DNA from: DATHKG01 sp035489435
GTDB taxonomy: Bacteria > Bacteroidota > Bacteroidia > Chitinophagales > Chitinophagaceae
Assembly: GCA_035489435.1 (NCBI GenBank)
Contig: DATHKG010000009.1
Reading direction: 5' to 3' (one strand)
Length of the DNA: 64,000 nt
The notes under the pieces were generated by a model. It saw nothing but the letters and a program-made list of their open reading frames with translations. It was not told where the DNA came from and ran no database searches. The translations under genes were made by a program, and so were the position numbers. Shown here piece after piece: positions 35,381-43,177 of this stretch; position 1 is the first letter of the stretch, and every line of letters starts with the position of its first letter.

Positions 35381-37498
35381 ATGATAGACCGTAGAAAATT
35401 TATCAGCATGTCTTCGACGATTGGAATGGGTTCATTGCTATGGCCAGCGCTTATTGAGAAGGCCCTTGCGGTAGAAGCTGATAGTTCCACCCGATCTATT
35501 AACGATGTCAAACACATAGTTATCCTGATGCAGGAGAATCGTTCTTTCGATCATTATTTTGGAACAATGAAGGGTGTGCGGGGATTTGGGGACCGTTTTC
35601 CTATCCCTCTCGAAAGCGGAAAAAGGGCATTTTTTCAGTCAGATGGATCGAAAACAATACCTCCCTACCGGGCAAACTTGAGAACCAGTAACGCCGCACT
35701 TGTTAAGCCAACACCGCATGATTTCCCGGACATGCAGGCTGCCTGGAACCAGGGAAAATATGGCTTCTGGCCAAAGTTTAAAACGCCACACTCGATGGCC
35801 TATTACACTCGTGAGGAAATCCCTTTTCAATATGCGCTGGCTGATGCATTTACAATTTCAGATGCTTATCATTGTTCCATTGCAACAGGCACCGACCCAA
35901 ACCGGATCATGTTCTGGTCCGGAACAAATTCGGATCCCGATAAACGTGCAGCTGGAATAAATTGTACAGACAAGGATTCGGAGCCGGTCAATCAACGTTG
36001 CTGGATAACAGGAAAACATCCCGATCCGGGTTATACTTACAAAGGCAGTGCTTTTAAATGGGCGACTCTACCTGATGTGCTTGAGGCAGCCGGGGTTAGC
36101 TGGCGCTTTTACCAGGATCCCAACAATAACTGGACGGGTGCAATGCATGGTTGTCTCGCATTTGAAAGTTTCCGGACCGCAAAACCCGGCTCCCCTATTT
36201 ATGAAAAGGGTATGAAACATTGGTCGCTGGAACACTTAACAAATGATGTTGCCAATGATACACTTCCCGCGGTTAGCTGGATCCTTCCATCCAGGGATGA
36301 TTCCGAGCACCCGGGTGGTCCATCCAGTCCATATCGCGGTGCTGATTTTACTCATGCGGTATTGACTGCCCTCACTTCAAATCCGGAAGTTTGGTCTAAG
36401 ACGGTGTTTTTTTTGACTTTCGATGAGAACGATGGTCTTTTTGATCATCTTCCTGCCCCTGCAGTTCCTTCTTATAACCTTGATGGTACAATTGCGGGAA
36501 AGAGTACGATTGATTTGGCAGGTATGTACTTCGATAACAACAGGAAGTTGAATAAAAGAAATTATCTCGATCCCGTTGATACTATAAGTGGGGATCTACG
36601 GCCCTGGGGTATGGGGCCGCGGGTTCCTCTTTATATTATTTCACCCTGGAGCAAAGGAGGATGGGTGCATTCTGAAGTGGCTGATCATACTTCGGTCGCA
36701 CAATTTATCGAGAACCGGTTTAGTGTTCAGCTGCCTGGAATCAGTCCCTGGCACCGGGCTGTAAGCAGCGACCTGCTTTCAGCTTTCGATTTTAAGCACC
36801 CTAATGACGCAGTTTTTCCGGCAATGCCTGCAACCAATGATTACGCTTCGGTAGAGGCAGCGCTTAAAAGTTTGCCCCGGGCATCTCCCCCGGAAATCCC
36901 TGAACCTTTATTCCAGGAAAGAGGCGTGAAATATTCCCGGTCCCTGCCTTATCGTTTGAATACAAGCGCCGAAGTTGCGCAAACTGCTATCAGTTTAAGT
37001 TTTGAAAATACAGGTGAGGCAGGTACCGTTTTCCATGTTTATGACTTGAAACACCTGGAAAAGATTCCGGGGAGATACACCGTTGAAGCTGGAAAATCGC
37101 TTACTGATAGCTGGGCATTTAATGAATCCGGATATGACCTGGAAGTTTACGGACCAAATGGTTACTTCCGAAAGTTTACCGGCAAAGGGTTTGAGTTTGA
37201 GCCTGAGATTTCGTTAACCTACAACCATCGGAGAGGTGGTATCGGCCTGGAGATCGTTAATAAAAGCAGCGAAACCATTGATGTTATTATTACCGGTAAT
37301 GCATATGATTATGGTTCGCCATTGAAGGTTAAAGTGCCTGGGGGCAAATCTGTAAAAAAGAAATGGAAACTGGAGCCAAGTGGAAACTGGTATGATTTTT
37401 CAGTTAACACGGGCAATACCTATCTCAGGCGTTTTGCAGGCCGGGTTGAGACTTCAAAACACGGCATCAGTGATCCTGCAATGGCAACGGAGATTTGA
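35381..37498 (+). CDS. Phosphocholine-specific phospholipase C
   Basis: The 705-residue enzyme hydrolyses phosphatidylcholine or sphingomyelin to release phosphocholine. A Tat signal is at the start (DRRKFISMSS with a hydrophobic stretch to about residue 30). The catalytic N-terminal domain shows MQENRSFDHYFG (50-61), ATGTDPNRIMFWSG, ILPSRDDSEHPGG, FFLTFDENDGLFDH and PLYIISPWSKGGWV. Two C-terminal DUF756 modules follow (about 520-610 and 615-690; EKIPGRYTVEAGKSL and YDLEVYGPNGYFRKF mark the first). It is exported folded to the periplasm or outside. It fits a role in scavenging phosphorus or choline together with the neighbouring SusCD-phosphoesterase operon. Confidence 0.95.
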   Translation: MIDRRKFISMSSTIGMGSLLWPALIEKALAVEADSSTRSINDVKHIVILMQENRSFDHYFGTMKGVRGFGDRFPIPLESGKRAFFQSDGSKTIPPYRANLRTSNAALVKPTPHDFPDMQAAWNQGKYGFWPKFKTPHSMAYYTREEIPFQYALADAFTISDAYHCSIATGTDPNRIMFWSGTNSDPDKRAAGINCTDKDSEPVNQRCWITGKHPDPGYTYKGSAFKWATLPDVLEAAGVSWRFYQDPNNNWTGAMHGCLAFESFRTAKPGSPIYEKGMKHWSLEHLTNDVANDTLPAVSWILPSRDDSEHPGGPSSPYRGADFTHAVLTALTSNPEVWSKTVFFLTFDENDGLFDHLPAPAVPSYNLDGTIAGKSTIDLAGMYFDNNRKLNKRNYLDPVDTISGDLRPWGMGPRVPLYIISPWSKGGWVHSEVADHTSVAQFIENRFSVQLPGISPWHRAVSSDLLSAFDFKHPNDAVFPAMPATNDYASVEAALKSLPRASPPEIPEPLFQERGVKYSRSLPYRLNTSAEVAQTAISLSFENTGEAGTVFHVYDLKHLEKIPGRYTVEAGKSLTDSWAFNESGYDLEVYGPNGYFRKFTGKGFEFEPEISLTYNHRRGGIGLEIVNKSSETIDVIITGNAYDYGSPLKVKVPGGKSVKKKWKLEPSGNWYDFSVNTGNTYLRRFAGRVETSKHGISDPAMATEI

Positions 37499-37643
37499 GT
37501 TTAAGAAGATGAATGATAATAAGCAGCCGTTTAGCAGTTTAACTTATTACAGTTTAGCTTTTTGAATTAACGATTCATGTGCTTGTTTTTGCAACTCACC
37601 CGTTTGTGGCATTTCCTGCCTTTCTATTAAAGAAATTGCATTT

Positions 37644-38222
37644 ATGTCAATCAAACCCGCCCTTTTTTTTCTCCTCTTTCTGAACATAAGCAATGCTTTC
37701 GCGCAAAGCGGAAATGAGCAGGGAGTTATTAATCTAACGAAGATTAGCTTTTTAAGCCCCGGCATCAGTTATGAACAGAAAATTGGTCGGTTTCAAACAC
37801 TATACGGAAGGGCATATTTCAACCCTTCAGGATATCTGGGCTATTCCAGTACTTTCGGTACAACTTCCCATCTTTATCTTGACCCTGCAATTACAATCCA
37901 ATATCGTTATTACTACAACGCATTCCGACGCGGAACTAAAGGAAGAAACATCGATATGAATAACCTGAATTATGTGGCCCCTGTTTTCAAAATAACATTC
38001 AACGCGGAAAACAGCCAACGTTCAATACATAAAACCGGGATTGTCTGGGGCCTTCAAAGAAATTACCGCAGGCGTTTTAGTCTCGATTTAAATCTTGGCC
38101 TTGGCTACGCCTTCGCAAGGGAAGGTCGTGCAGAAAGTGGCGAAATAACAGGTGAGCAAATAAGTGAATTCACAACAATCGGACAATTGAACCTGGGTAT
38201 CTGGTTAAACATGCGTTCTTAG
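37644..38222 (+). CDS. Putative small outer-membrane barrel protein
   Basis: The 192-residue protein has a signal peptide (MSIKPALFFLLFLNISNAFA, cleavage before QSGN). It then has alternating aromatic strands with Tyr/Phe endings (TLYGRAYFNPSGYLGYSS, ITIQYRYYYNAFRRG, FSLDLNLGLGYAFARE, IGQLNLGIWLNMRS), the pattern of an eight-strand outer-membrane barrel. The last residues do not end in a classical aromatic, so barrel insertion is not certain. No family name is assigned. It lies 145 bp downstream of the phospholipase gene, so it may share its transcript. Confidence 0.7.
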   Translation: MSIKPALFFLLFLNISNAFAQSGNEQGVINLTKISFLSPGISYEQKIGRFQTLYGRAYFNPSGYLGYSSTFGTTSHLYLDPAITIQYRYYYNAFRRGTKGRNIDMNNLNYVAPVFKITFNAENSQRSIHKTGIVWGLQRNYRRRFSLDLNLGLGYAFAREGRAESGEITGEQISEFTTIGQLNLGIWLNMRS

Positions 38223-38492
38223 CCGACTAACTTCGGTGCAGGGTTTCGTTACCTGGTTGCTGGTTTTATAAGTCGACGATTAAATAGATTTTTCCATCAG
38301 TGCTGTTGGAATTGATTTCAGTATCTCCTGGAGTGGCAGGAGGCTATTTTTCAGCAGCCATTTTGATAAAATGCAGACGATTTCCTGCCATTTTTTCTGC
38401 ATCTTTGTCGAACAGACCGACAAGGTTTGATGCGACAATTAAGCTCGGACAGGAGGTTGTTCCTGTTCTCAGCCGCAGATCATCAATCAGAT

Positions 38493-38670
38493 TGTGGAGT
38501 GATGGAATTTTGGCAGACATGCCCTCTTGTCTCGGGGGTGGAGAGTTCGGGATAAACATAGTGTAATGCCGCCTTGGTTTCGACTTTAGGCGACTGGGGT
38601 TGACCACCACATTAATCATTGCGCTATGGCTAACCGCTCCGTGGAGGTTCGAGTCCTCCCTCTACAGCCA
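38493..38670 (+). ncRNA. tRNA-like RNA with about 104-nt variable arm, copy 2
   Basis: It has the same layout as the copy at 26093. Acceptor TGTGGAG (38493-38499) pairs with CTCTACA (38660-38666). The D stem is ATG/CAT with GG in the loop, and the anticodon stem CCCTC/GGGGG has loop TTGTCTC (38527-38533). The T arm is GGAGG-TTCGAGT-CCTCC (38643-38659), then G73 and an encoded CCA (38668-38670). The variable region is 38539-38642, with basal stem GGAG/CTCC (38540-38543/38637-38640) and a 12-bp helix (38557-38568/38617-38628). Compared with copy 1, the acceptor, the basal stem and the 12-bp helix all change in ways that keep pairing. The anticodon loop, T arm and a 21-nt block in the inner loop are identical. 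A terminator follows. Confidence 0.82.
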
Positions 38671-38676
38671 GATAAA

Positions 38677-38715
38677 GGAAGGACCGGATTAACTTCTAAC
38701 CGGTTCTTCCTTTTT
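38677..38715 (+). terminator. Intrinsic terminator of tRNA-like RNA copy 2
   Basis: GGAAGGACCGG (38677-38687) pairs with CCGGTTCTTCC (38700-38710) over 11 bp with one G-U, followed by five U. It begins 6 bp after the encoded CCA. Confidence 0.92.
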
Positions 38716-38838
38716 ATCGAACCAGGGATTTACTTATTTACCTGGTTGTCTGTTCCTGGATTGTGACGCACCATTATCAACTATTGCTTGTGCCATTGCC
38801 TGTGCCATGTAAAGCCTCATACCATTAACTTTGCAGAA

Positions 38839-39552
38839 ATGGGTCAGAAAAAATTAAAACGTTTTGCGGAACTACTCGGGTTCCCAAACGTGCTACAGTA
38901 TCCGGAAGGAACAGCTGGAAAATGGCATGAACGATTCCAAAACAAAAATCCGATCACGCTGGAACTGGCCTGTGGAAAAGGCGAATACGCCCTTGGCCTG
39001 GCAAGGATATATCCGGATCGGAATTTCCTGGGAATTGATGTAAAAGGAAACCGTTTATGGGTCGGGGCCAAAACTGCACTGAAAGAAAATCTCGGCAATG
39101 TATTTTTCATGCGTACCCAGATCGACCGGATTGCCAGCTATTTTTCGCCCGGGGAGGTTGAATCAATCTGGCTGACTTTTCCGGATCCACAGCTCAGGAC
39201 TTCTAAAAATTCCAAAAGACTTACTCATCCAAAGTTCCTGAGTTTTTACCAGCAGTTTCTTATTCCCGGTGGGAGCATTCATCTAAAAACAGATTCCCCG
39301 AGTCTTTACAGGTTTACAAAATGGGTGATAGCGCTGCATGGGCTTGAGCTGGTTGAGGACGTTGACAATCTTTATGCCGTGGGGGAGCCATCGCGTGAAC
39401 TGAGAATTAAGACGCACTATGAAAACCTGGATATCGCCCAAAGCAGGACCGTTCATTATCTTCACTTCAGGCTGCCGGCAGGGCCGTTGGAAGATAAATC
39501 CAATGAGCTAAAAGAATTATTACTTGAAGAACAAACTGACAGAAGGAGTTGA
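38839..39552 (+). CDS. trmB: tRNA (guanine(46)-N7)-methyltransferase
   Basis: The enzyme puts 7-methylguanine at position 46 in the variable loop of class I tRNAs. The protein of about 237 residues has the SAM-binding ELACGKGEYALGLA followed by NFLGIDVKGNRL, and the TrmB catalytic block WLTFPDPQLR. I chose the Met at 38839 (MGQKKLKRF) because the preceding 17 codons are not family-like. It starts 124 bp past the terminator of the second tRNA-like RNA. Its end overlaps the DUF5522 gene by 29 bp, so trmB, DUF5522 and the alkyltransferase-like gene form one operon. Confidence 0.92.
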   Translation: MGQKKLKRFAELLGFPNVLQYPEGTAGKWHERFQNKNPITLELACGKGEYALGLARIYPDRNFLGIDVKGNRLWVGAKTALKENLGNVFFMRTQIDRIASYFSPGEVESIWLTFPDPQLRTSKNSKRLTHPKFLSFYQQFLIPGGSIHLKTDSPSLYRFTKWVIALHGLELVEDVDNLYAVGEPSRELRIKTHYENLDIAQSRTVHYLHFRLPAGPLEDKSNELKELLLEEQTDRRS

Positions 39553-39730
39553 TTATTATTTCAACGAAGACGGGCTTATGGTCATGACCGCTGCTTATCA
39601 CCTGGAGCGTGGATCCTGTTGCGGTAATGGATGCAGGCACTGCCCTTTTGATTATGAGAAAGTGCCGGAACCAAAAAGATCAGCATTAATTCAACAAAGA
39701 AAAACTACCAATGGCAACAAAGACAAATAA
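39524..39730 (+). CDS. Small cysteine-rich protein (DUF5522-like)
   Basis: The 68-residue protein has the compact motif CCGNGCRHCPFDY, which resembles a metal-binding knuckle, preceded by EGVDYYFNEDGLMVMTAAYHL. This matches the small DUF5522 group common in Bacteroidota, whose function is unknown. The gene overlaps trmB by 29 bp and the alkyltransferase-like gene by 20 bp. Such tight nesting supports it being real and co-translated. Confidence 0.8.
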   Translation: MKNKLTEGVDYYFNEDGLMVMTAAYHLERGSCCGNGCRHCPFDYEKVPEPKRSALIQQRKTTNGNKDK

Positions 39731-40340
39731 GCCTGCAAAAAAAGGAGCTAATCCGGTTGTTAGGAATGTCAAAGCTGTGCCTAACCAAAGATTAAAGCCT
39801 GTCGATCAAAAAGTTGAAACCCTGCCCAAAAAAAGAAAAATACCTGCTGATCAAAAAATCCAAGCCCAGGATAAAAAGGATACCAAACCAGGAAGGAAGA
39901 AAAGCAAAAAATCGGTTGATAAAACAAAGCAAAATAAAATTCCATCGAACAGGGATAAAACAAATGAAAACAGCAGCCAGGAAAAACTATCGGTCATAAC
40001 TCCGTCTGGTAGAAAGGATCAATCCTTTTTTCAACTCGTCTATGAAGTTGCCAGGCAGATCCCGAAAGGCCGGGTTACTTCATACGGAGCCATAGCCGCT
40101 TGCCTGGGCACAAAACTTTCAGCACGAATGGTGGGATGGGCAATGAACGGTGCGCATAATATCCATCCAAAAATTCCCGCACACCGGGTTGTAAACCGTA
40201 ATGGTATGCTGAGCGGTAAAAATCATTTTGAAACACCCGATAAAATGAAGGAGTTGCTGGAGAAAGAAGGTACAGCGGTTGTTGATGACACCGTAGTAAA
40301 CTTCAAAGAGAAGTTCTGGGACCCGGCTTCAGAATTCTGA
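39711..40340 (+). CDS. Alkyltransferase-like (ATL) protein with Lys-rich N-terminal tail
   Basis: Residues 103-205 form the DNA-binding domain of the O6-alkylguanine-DNA alkyltransferase (MGMT) family: FFQLVYEVARQIPKGRVTSYG, SARMVGWAMNG and IPAHRVVNRNGMLSG. The acceptor cysteine of PCHRV is replaced by Ala157, so it cannot transfer the alkyl group. Such ATL proteins bind O6-alkylguanine and hand the lesion to nucleotide excision repair. About 100 residues precede the domain, rich in Lys, Pro and Gln (histone H1-like, disordered), which is unusual for the roughly 100-residue ATL family and may add nonspecific DNA binding. It is the last gene of the trmB operon. Confidence 0.88.
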   Translation: MATKTNKPAKKGANPVVRNVKAVPNQRLKPVDQKVETLPKKRKIPADQKIQAQDKKDTKPGRKKSKKSVDKTKQNKIPSNRDKTNENSSQEKLSVITPSGRKDQSFFQLVYEVARQIPKGRVTSYGAIAACLGTKLSARMVGWAMNGAHNIHPKIPAHRVVNRNGMLSGKNHFETPDKMKELLEKEGTAVVDDTVVNFKEKFWDPASEF

Positions 40341-40372
40341 ATCTTAACTAATCTGATTCTTAACTAAATTAA

Positions 40373-40475
40373 AAACTTACTTTCTGAATCAATCAATTCA
40401 TCAAGTACTTTTTTCTAACTTAATAATTTACTTTCCGAATCAAACAGCTCATCAATTATTTTTTGAGCCAAAGAT
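40373..40475. repeat. Imperfect tandem repeat in convergent spacer
   Basis: Two units of about 65 bp share AACTTACTTTCTGAATCAA-like, then CTCATCAA-like and a TTTTTT run (about 40374-40415 and 40424-40465). A shorter CTTAACTAA/GATTCTTAACTAA pair precedes them. They fill the spacer between two convergent genes. Confidence 0.6.
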
Positions 40476-40507
40476 CTGATCATCTTCTTTTCTGAATCAA
40501 CATGTCA

Positions 40508-40978
40508 TCATTTTTCTATTTCCTGTAGCTCCTGGCTGCTGACATTCAACAAGAGAATAATATTATCCTTTCGCGGAGCAAACATAATCAGTATCATCAG
40601 GTGAAATATTCCCAGCGCGAAAAAGGCATAGTTCCCGGTAATCATAAAACAGGCAAACGAAATCAGTGCGGGCACCTCTATCATTACCCACCATACCATA
40701 CAGGCGGTCCGGTAATCTGCAATCCGCTTTTCAGCATTGATGCGGCTTTCACGGATTTTCAAAATCCGGTTCTTAAATAATTTAAATCCAAAAAATAACA
40801 TCAGTCCCGAAAATACCACTACGATAACCTGCAGTGCCCGGTCAACAGAAGACTCTACCGGCTCCTGCAATTCTTTCCGCACGATAATTAAGGTGGCAAT
40901 TCCGAAAATAGTCACAACTAATACCTGCGCCAGGTGTATCAGACGGAATACCTGGAAAAAATTAGTCCTTGTCTTCAT
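40508..40978 (-). CDS. Membrane protein of unknown function at the end of the cox cluster
   Basis: The protein of about 156 residues has four predicted membrane helices (LAQVLVVTIFGIATLIIV, VIVVVFSGLMLFFGFKLF, MVWWVMIEVPALISFACFMI, FALGIFHLMILIMF). It contains one conserved-looking basic loop (KNRILKIRESRINAEKRIADYRTA). I recognise no family. I chose the Met at 40978 because the preceding 38 residues are not membrane-like and lack a signal. It lies 153 bp downstream of the DUF420 gene on the same strand, at the end of the respiratory cluster, so an oxidase-assembly role is possible but unproven. Confidence 0.65.
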   Translation of the reverse strand: MKTRTNFFQVFRLIHLAQVLVVTIFGIATLIIVRKELQEPVESSVDRALQVIVVVFSGLMLFFGFKLFKNRILKIRESRINAEKRIADYRTACMVWWVMIEVPALISFACFMITGNYAFFALGIFHLMILIMFAPRKDNIILLLNVSSQELQEIEK

Positions 40979-41131
40979 TAAAAAATTATTAGCCTCGAAG
41001 ATATGGCTTCCGGCAATTGCATTGAACGGCAGATTCAGTTTATACAAATTCCGGTAAGCGAAAGGAAGGGGAACCAAATTAAATCCTGGCATTGCTGAGT
41101 AACATACAATTCAACATCCCTGAATTTCGTA

Positions 41132-41701
41132 TTAATAATATGGACTGATCATCAGGTAAACAATCACCCCGCTAACTGAAACATAAAACCAGATTGGCCA
41201 GGTTATCCTTGCGAGCTTCATGTGTTTATTATATTCACCGGTCAATGCACGGTATGCAGTAAATAAAATGAAAGGAAGTATTATAGCTGCGAGAAATATA
41301 TGTGTAATCAGGATAACAAAATACATTATACGGATAGTGCCCAGTCCCCCGAATTTTGTATCACCGGCAAAAAGATGATGACAGATATATGAAACGAGGA
41401 ATAGTGCAGATAATAAAATCGCAGCAATCATGATCCGTTTGTGAAGCTCATATTTTTTCTGCTTTACCATCAGCAATCCACCTAATAACAACACTGAAAC
41501 CATGCTATTGACGATTGCATTAAAGGTGGCAAAAAGATGTACATCAAAGCCAAGATCTACATTAACCGTGACCCTTGATAAAATCACAACCGCTGCAAAA
41601 ACCACGACAGACAATATCGCAATGATCAATTTTGCTACCTTGTCATTTTTCTTTATGACTGGATCCGGCACTGTGTTTTGAATGGCGATTTCCGGTTTCA
41701 T
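41132..41701 (-). CDS. DUF420 membrane protein (oxidase-assembly type)
   Basis: The 189-residue inner-membrane protein has five predicted helices. It carries the DUF420 features: HLFATFNAIVNSMVSVLLL, ELHKRIMIAAILLSALFLVSYICHH and VILITHIFLAAIILPFI, with several membrane histidines. In other bacteria DUF420 proteins (CtaM in Firmicutes) are needed to make active heme-copper oxidases. It is 40 bp after the SCO gene on the same strand and probably serves the oxidase encoded upstream. Confidence 0.85.
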   Translation of the reverse strand: MKPEIAIQNTVPDPVIKKNDKVAKLIIAILSVVVFAAVVILSRVTVNVDLGFDVHLFATFNAIVNSMVSVLLLGGLLMVKQKKYELHKRIMIAAILLSALFLVSYICHHLFAGDTKFGGLGTIRIMYFVILITHIFLAAIILPFILFTAYRALTGEYNKHMKLARITWPIWFYVSVSGVIVYLMISPYY

Positions 41702-41741
41702 AGTATTAATATATTGCTTGATAACTAAATTTTGTACTGAA

Positions 41742-42455
41742 TCAGAAAAATTTTCTCTTCTTTTTCTTATCCCTCTCCAGCATCAACATCGTAATATCTT
41801 CGGCCAGGTTTGATAGCGCAAAACTGTCAAGTCCGCTATAATAGCCCCTGATAACATGGTCCCGATCTAACAAAACAAACCTTTCTGTATGTATGAAATT
41901 GGAATCAACTGATTCTCCGTCCTGTAGGGGTAACTTGATCTCGTTTAATGCAAAATCGTAAATGGTTTTTTTCGGACCTGTGAGCATCCACCATATATCA
42001 TGATTAACACCGTATCGATCAGCATATTTTTTTAGTACCGGCACAGAGTCGCGCTCAGGGTCTACTGAGAAAGATAAAAACTGGACAAAAGCAGTGTCTA
42101 TATTTTTTCTTGTGTCTTTAAGCCGCAATCCATCCTGTAGTGCTTTCATGTTTTTTGTCAGCGTTGGACAGATTGAGGGGCATCGGGTGAAGAAGAAATC
42201 CGCTACAATGATTTTGCCTTTAATATCGTCAAGAGAGATTTCTTTGCCAAGCTGGTTGGTTAGCGTAATATTTTTTACTTTATGCCAGATTGTATCGTTT
42301 TTCTGTTTGCCATCAACGATCCGGGTCACGACTGAATCAGGATAATAACGTGGAGGCATCTCGATGGCGGCAGCGCTGTAAAATCTTACCAGTAGATAAC
42401 TAAATACTGGCAAAATAACCACTAGGCATAAAGTAAAAACTGATTTTTTGCTCAA
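41742..42455 (-). CDS. SCO1/SenC family copper chaperone
   Basis: The 237-residue protein has a signal anchor (residues 5-24) and a thioredoxin-like domain. FFFTRCPSICPTLTKNM carries the copper-binding Cys92-x3-Cys96, and the third ligand His is in SNFIHTERFVLLD. SCO proteins deliver copper to the CuA site of oxidase subunit II and work in the periplasm. It follows the terminator at 42571-42603, so it may start a separate transcript of SCO, DUF420 and the small membrane protein. Confidence 0.92.
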   Translation of the reverse strand: MSKKSVFTLCLVVILPVFSYLLVRFYSAAAIEMPPRYYPDSVVTRIVDGKQKNDTIWHKVKNITLTNQLGKEISLDDIKGKIIVADFFFTRCPSICPTLTKNMKALQDGLRLKDTRKNIDTAFVQFLSFSVDPERDSVPVLKKYADRYGVNHDIWWMLTGPKKTIYDFALNEIKLPLQDGESVDSNFIHTERFVLLDRDHVIRGYYSGLDSFALSNLAEDITMLMLERDKKKKRKFF

Positions 42456-42570
42456 AATAGCTGGGTTTTTATTCTATTTGGTGAAGCTTAAGCGCGATTT
42501 GTGTTCAGGATATGAACCGGATTTCAGAGCGCAAAGTTACTACACGAATCTTTGCCCATAGGAGATTTCA

Positions 42571-42603
42571 CAAAATAAAAACCACCCCGCACGTGCGGGA
42601 TGG
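42571..42603 (-). terminator. Intrinsic terminator after cox subunit IV
   Basis: On the minus strand, CCATCCCGC (42603-42595) pairs with GCGGGGTGG (42590-42582) around an ACGT loop, then runs into TTTTTATTTT (42581-42571). The stem contains 15 of 16 bases of the palindrome seen at 245-260 and 6582-6597. It separates the Act/oxidase genes from SCO. Confidence 0.88.
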
Positions 42604-42641
42604 CTCAGTATAATTTAATCTTTTATTAAGGACTCGCCTTG

Positions 42642-43118
42642 TTAATGTATTGCGCCCGGCTTCTGTGCTTCACCTCCGTGTGCTGGTGTAACCTTTTCAG
42701 TTCTTTTCGCATCGTGATTGCGGTCGAAACGGTTTCTCAGATTTTTGAATGAATTACCATCCCAGAGAAATGCTGTCAGGAACCAGATAAATAATAATGC
42801 CGGTACCGCAATAGTCATGATCATGTTTTTGATCTCATGCTTTAAGTGCATGAATTCAGCAATGATATAAAAGGCTTTGGCGCCAGTTAGTATCATATAC
42901 AGGATATTAAACATCAGCTTCAGTGAATGAAAATTCGGGGCTATAAACATACCTACTATTAACTCCACGCAAGTGATACCAAGAAGGATCCAGAATGTTC
43001 TCCAGATTGCCCTGCTATCGAAACTGTGCTCATGATGTGTAACCTCAGGTGAATGTGTGTTACCATGGTACGGTTGCGATGCGTGTTCAGTATGTGTATG
43101 TGAATCCGTATGTGCCAT
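42642..43118 (-). CDS. Cytochrome c oxidase subunit IV family protein
   Basis: The 158-residue protein has a His-rich N-terminus (HTDSHTHTEHASQPYHGNTH) and three membrane helices (FWILLGITCVELIVGMF, LMFNILYMILTGAKAFYIIA, MIMTIAVPALLFIWFLTAFLW). This is the layout of the small bacterial oxidase subunit IV (COX4_pro). It stabilises the heme-copper oxidase in the inner membrane. The histidines before helix 1 could bind metal, which is only a guess. It is the last gene before the terminator. Confidence 0.87.
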   Translation of the reverse strand: MAHTDSHTHTEHASQPYHGNTHSPEVTHHEHSFDSRAIWRTFWILLGITCVELIVGMFIAPNFHSLKLMFNILYMILTGAKAFYIIAEFMHLKHEIKNMIMTIAVPALLFIWFLTAFLWDGNSFKNLRNRFDRNHDAKRTEKVTPAHGGEAQKPGAIH

Positions 43119-43177
43119 AAGAAAATCTTGTTGCTTAAAAATATTGTTTAATCGCCTGGTGGTTTTTTAATCGCTGA

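Noticed and set aside
38300..38619. Open frames at 38300-38566 (+) and 38344-38619 (-)
   Set aside because: Both overlap the second tRNA-like RNA; the similar C-terminal peptide in the plus frame (PSCLGGGE) at both loci is translation of the conserved anticodon arm.
40373..40475. Terminator between the ATL gene and the membrane-protein gene
   Set aside because: The region has T runs but no stable hairpin; it is better described as an imperfect tandem repeat.
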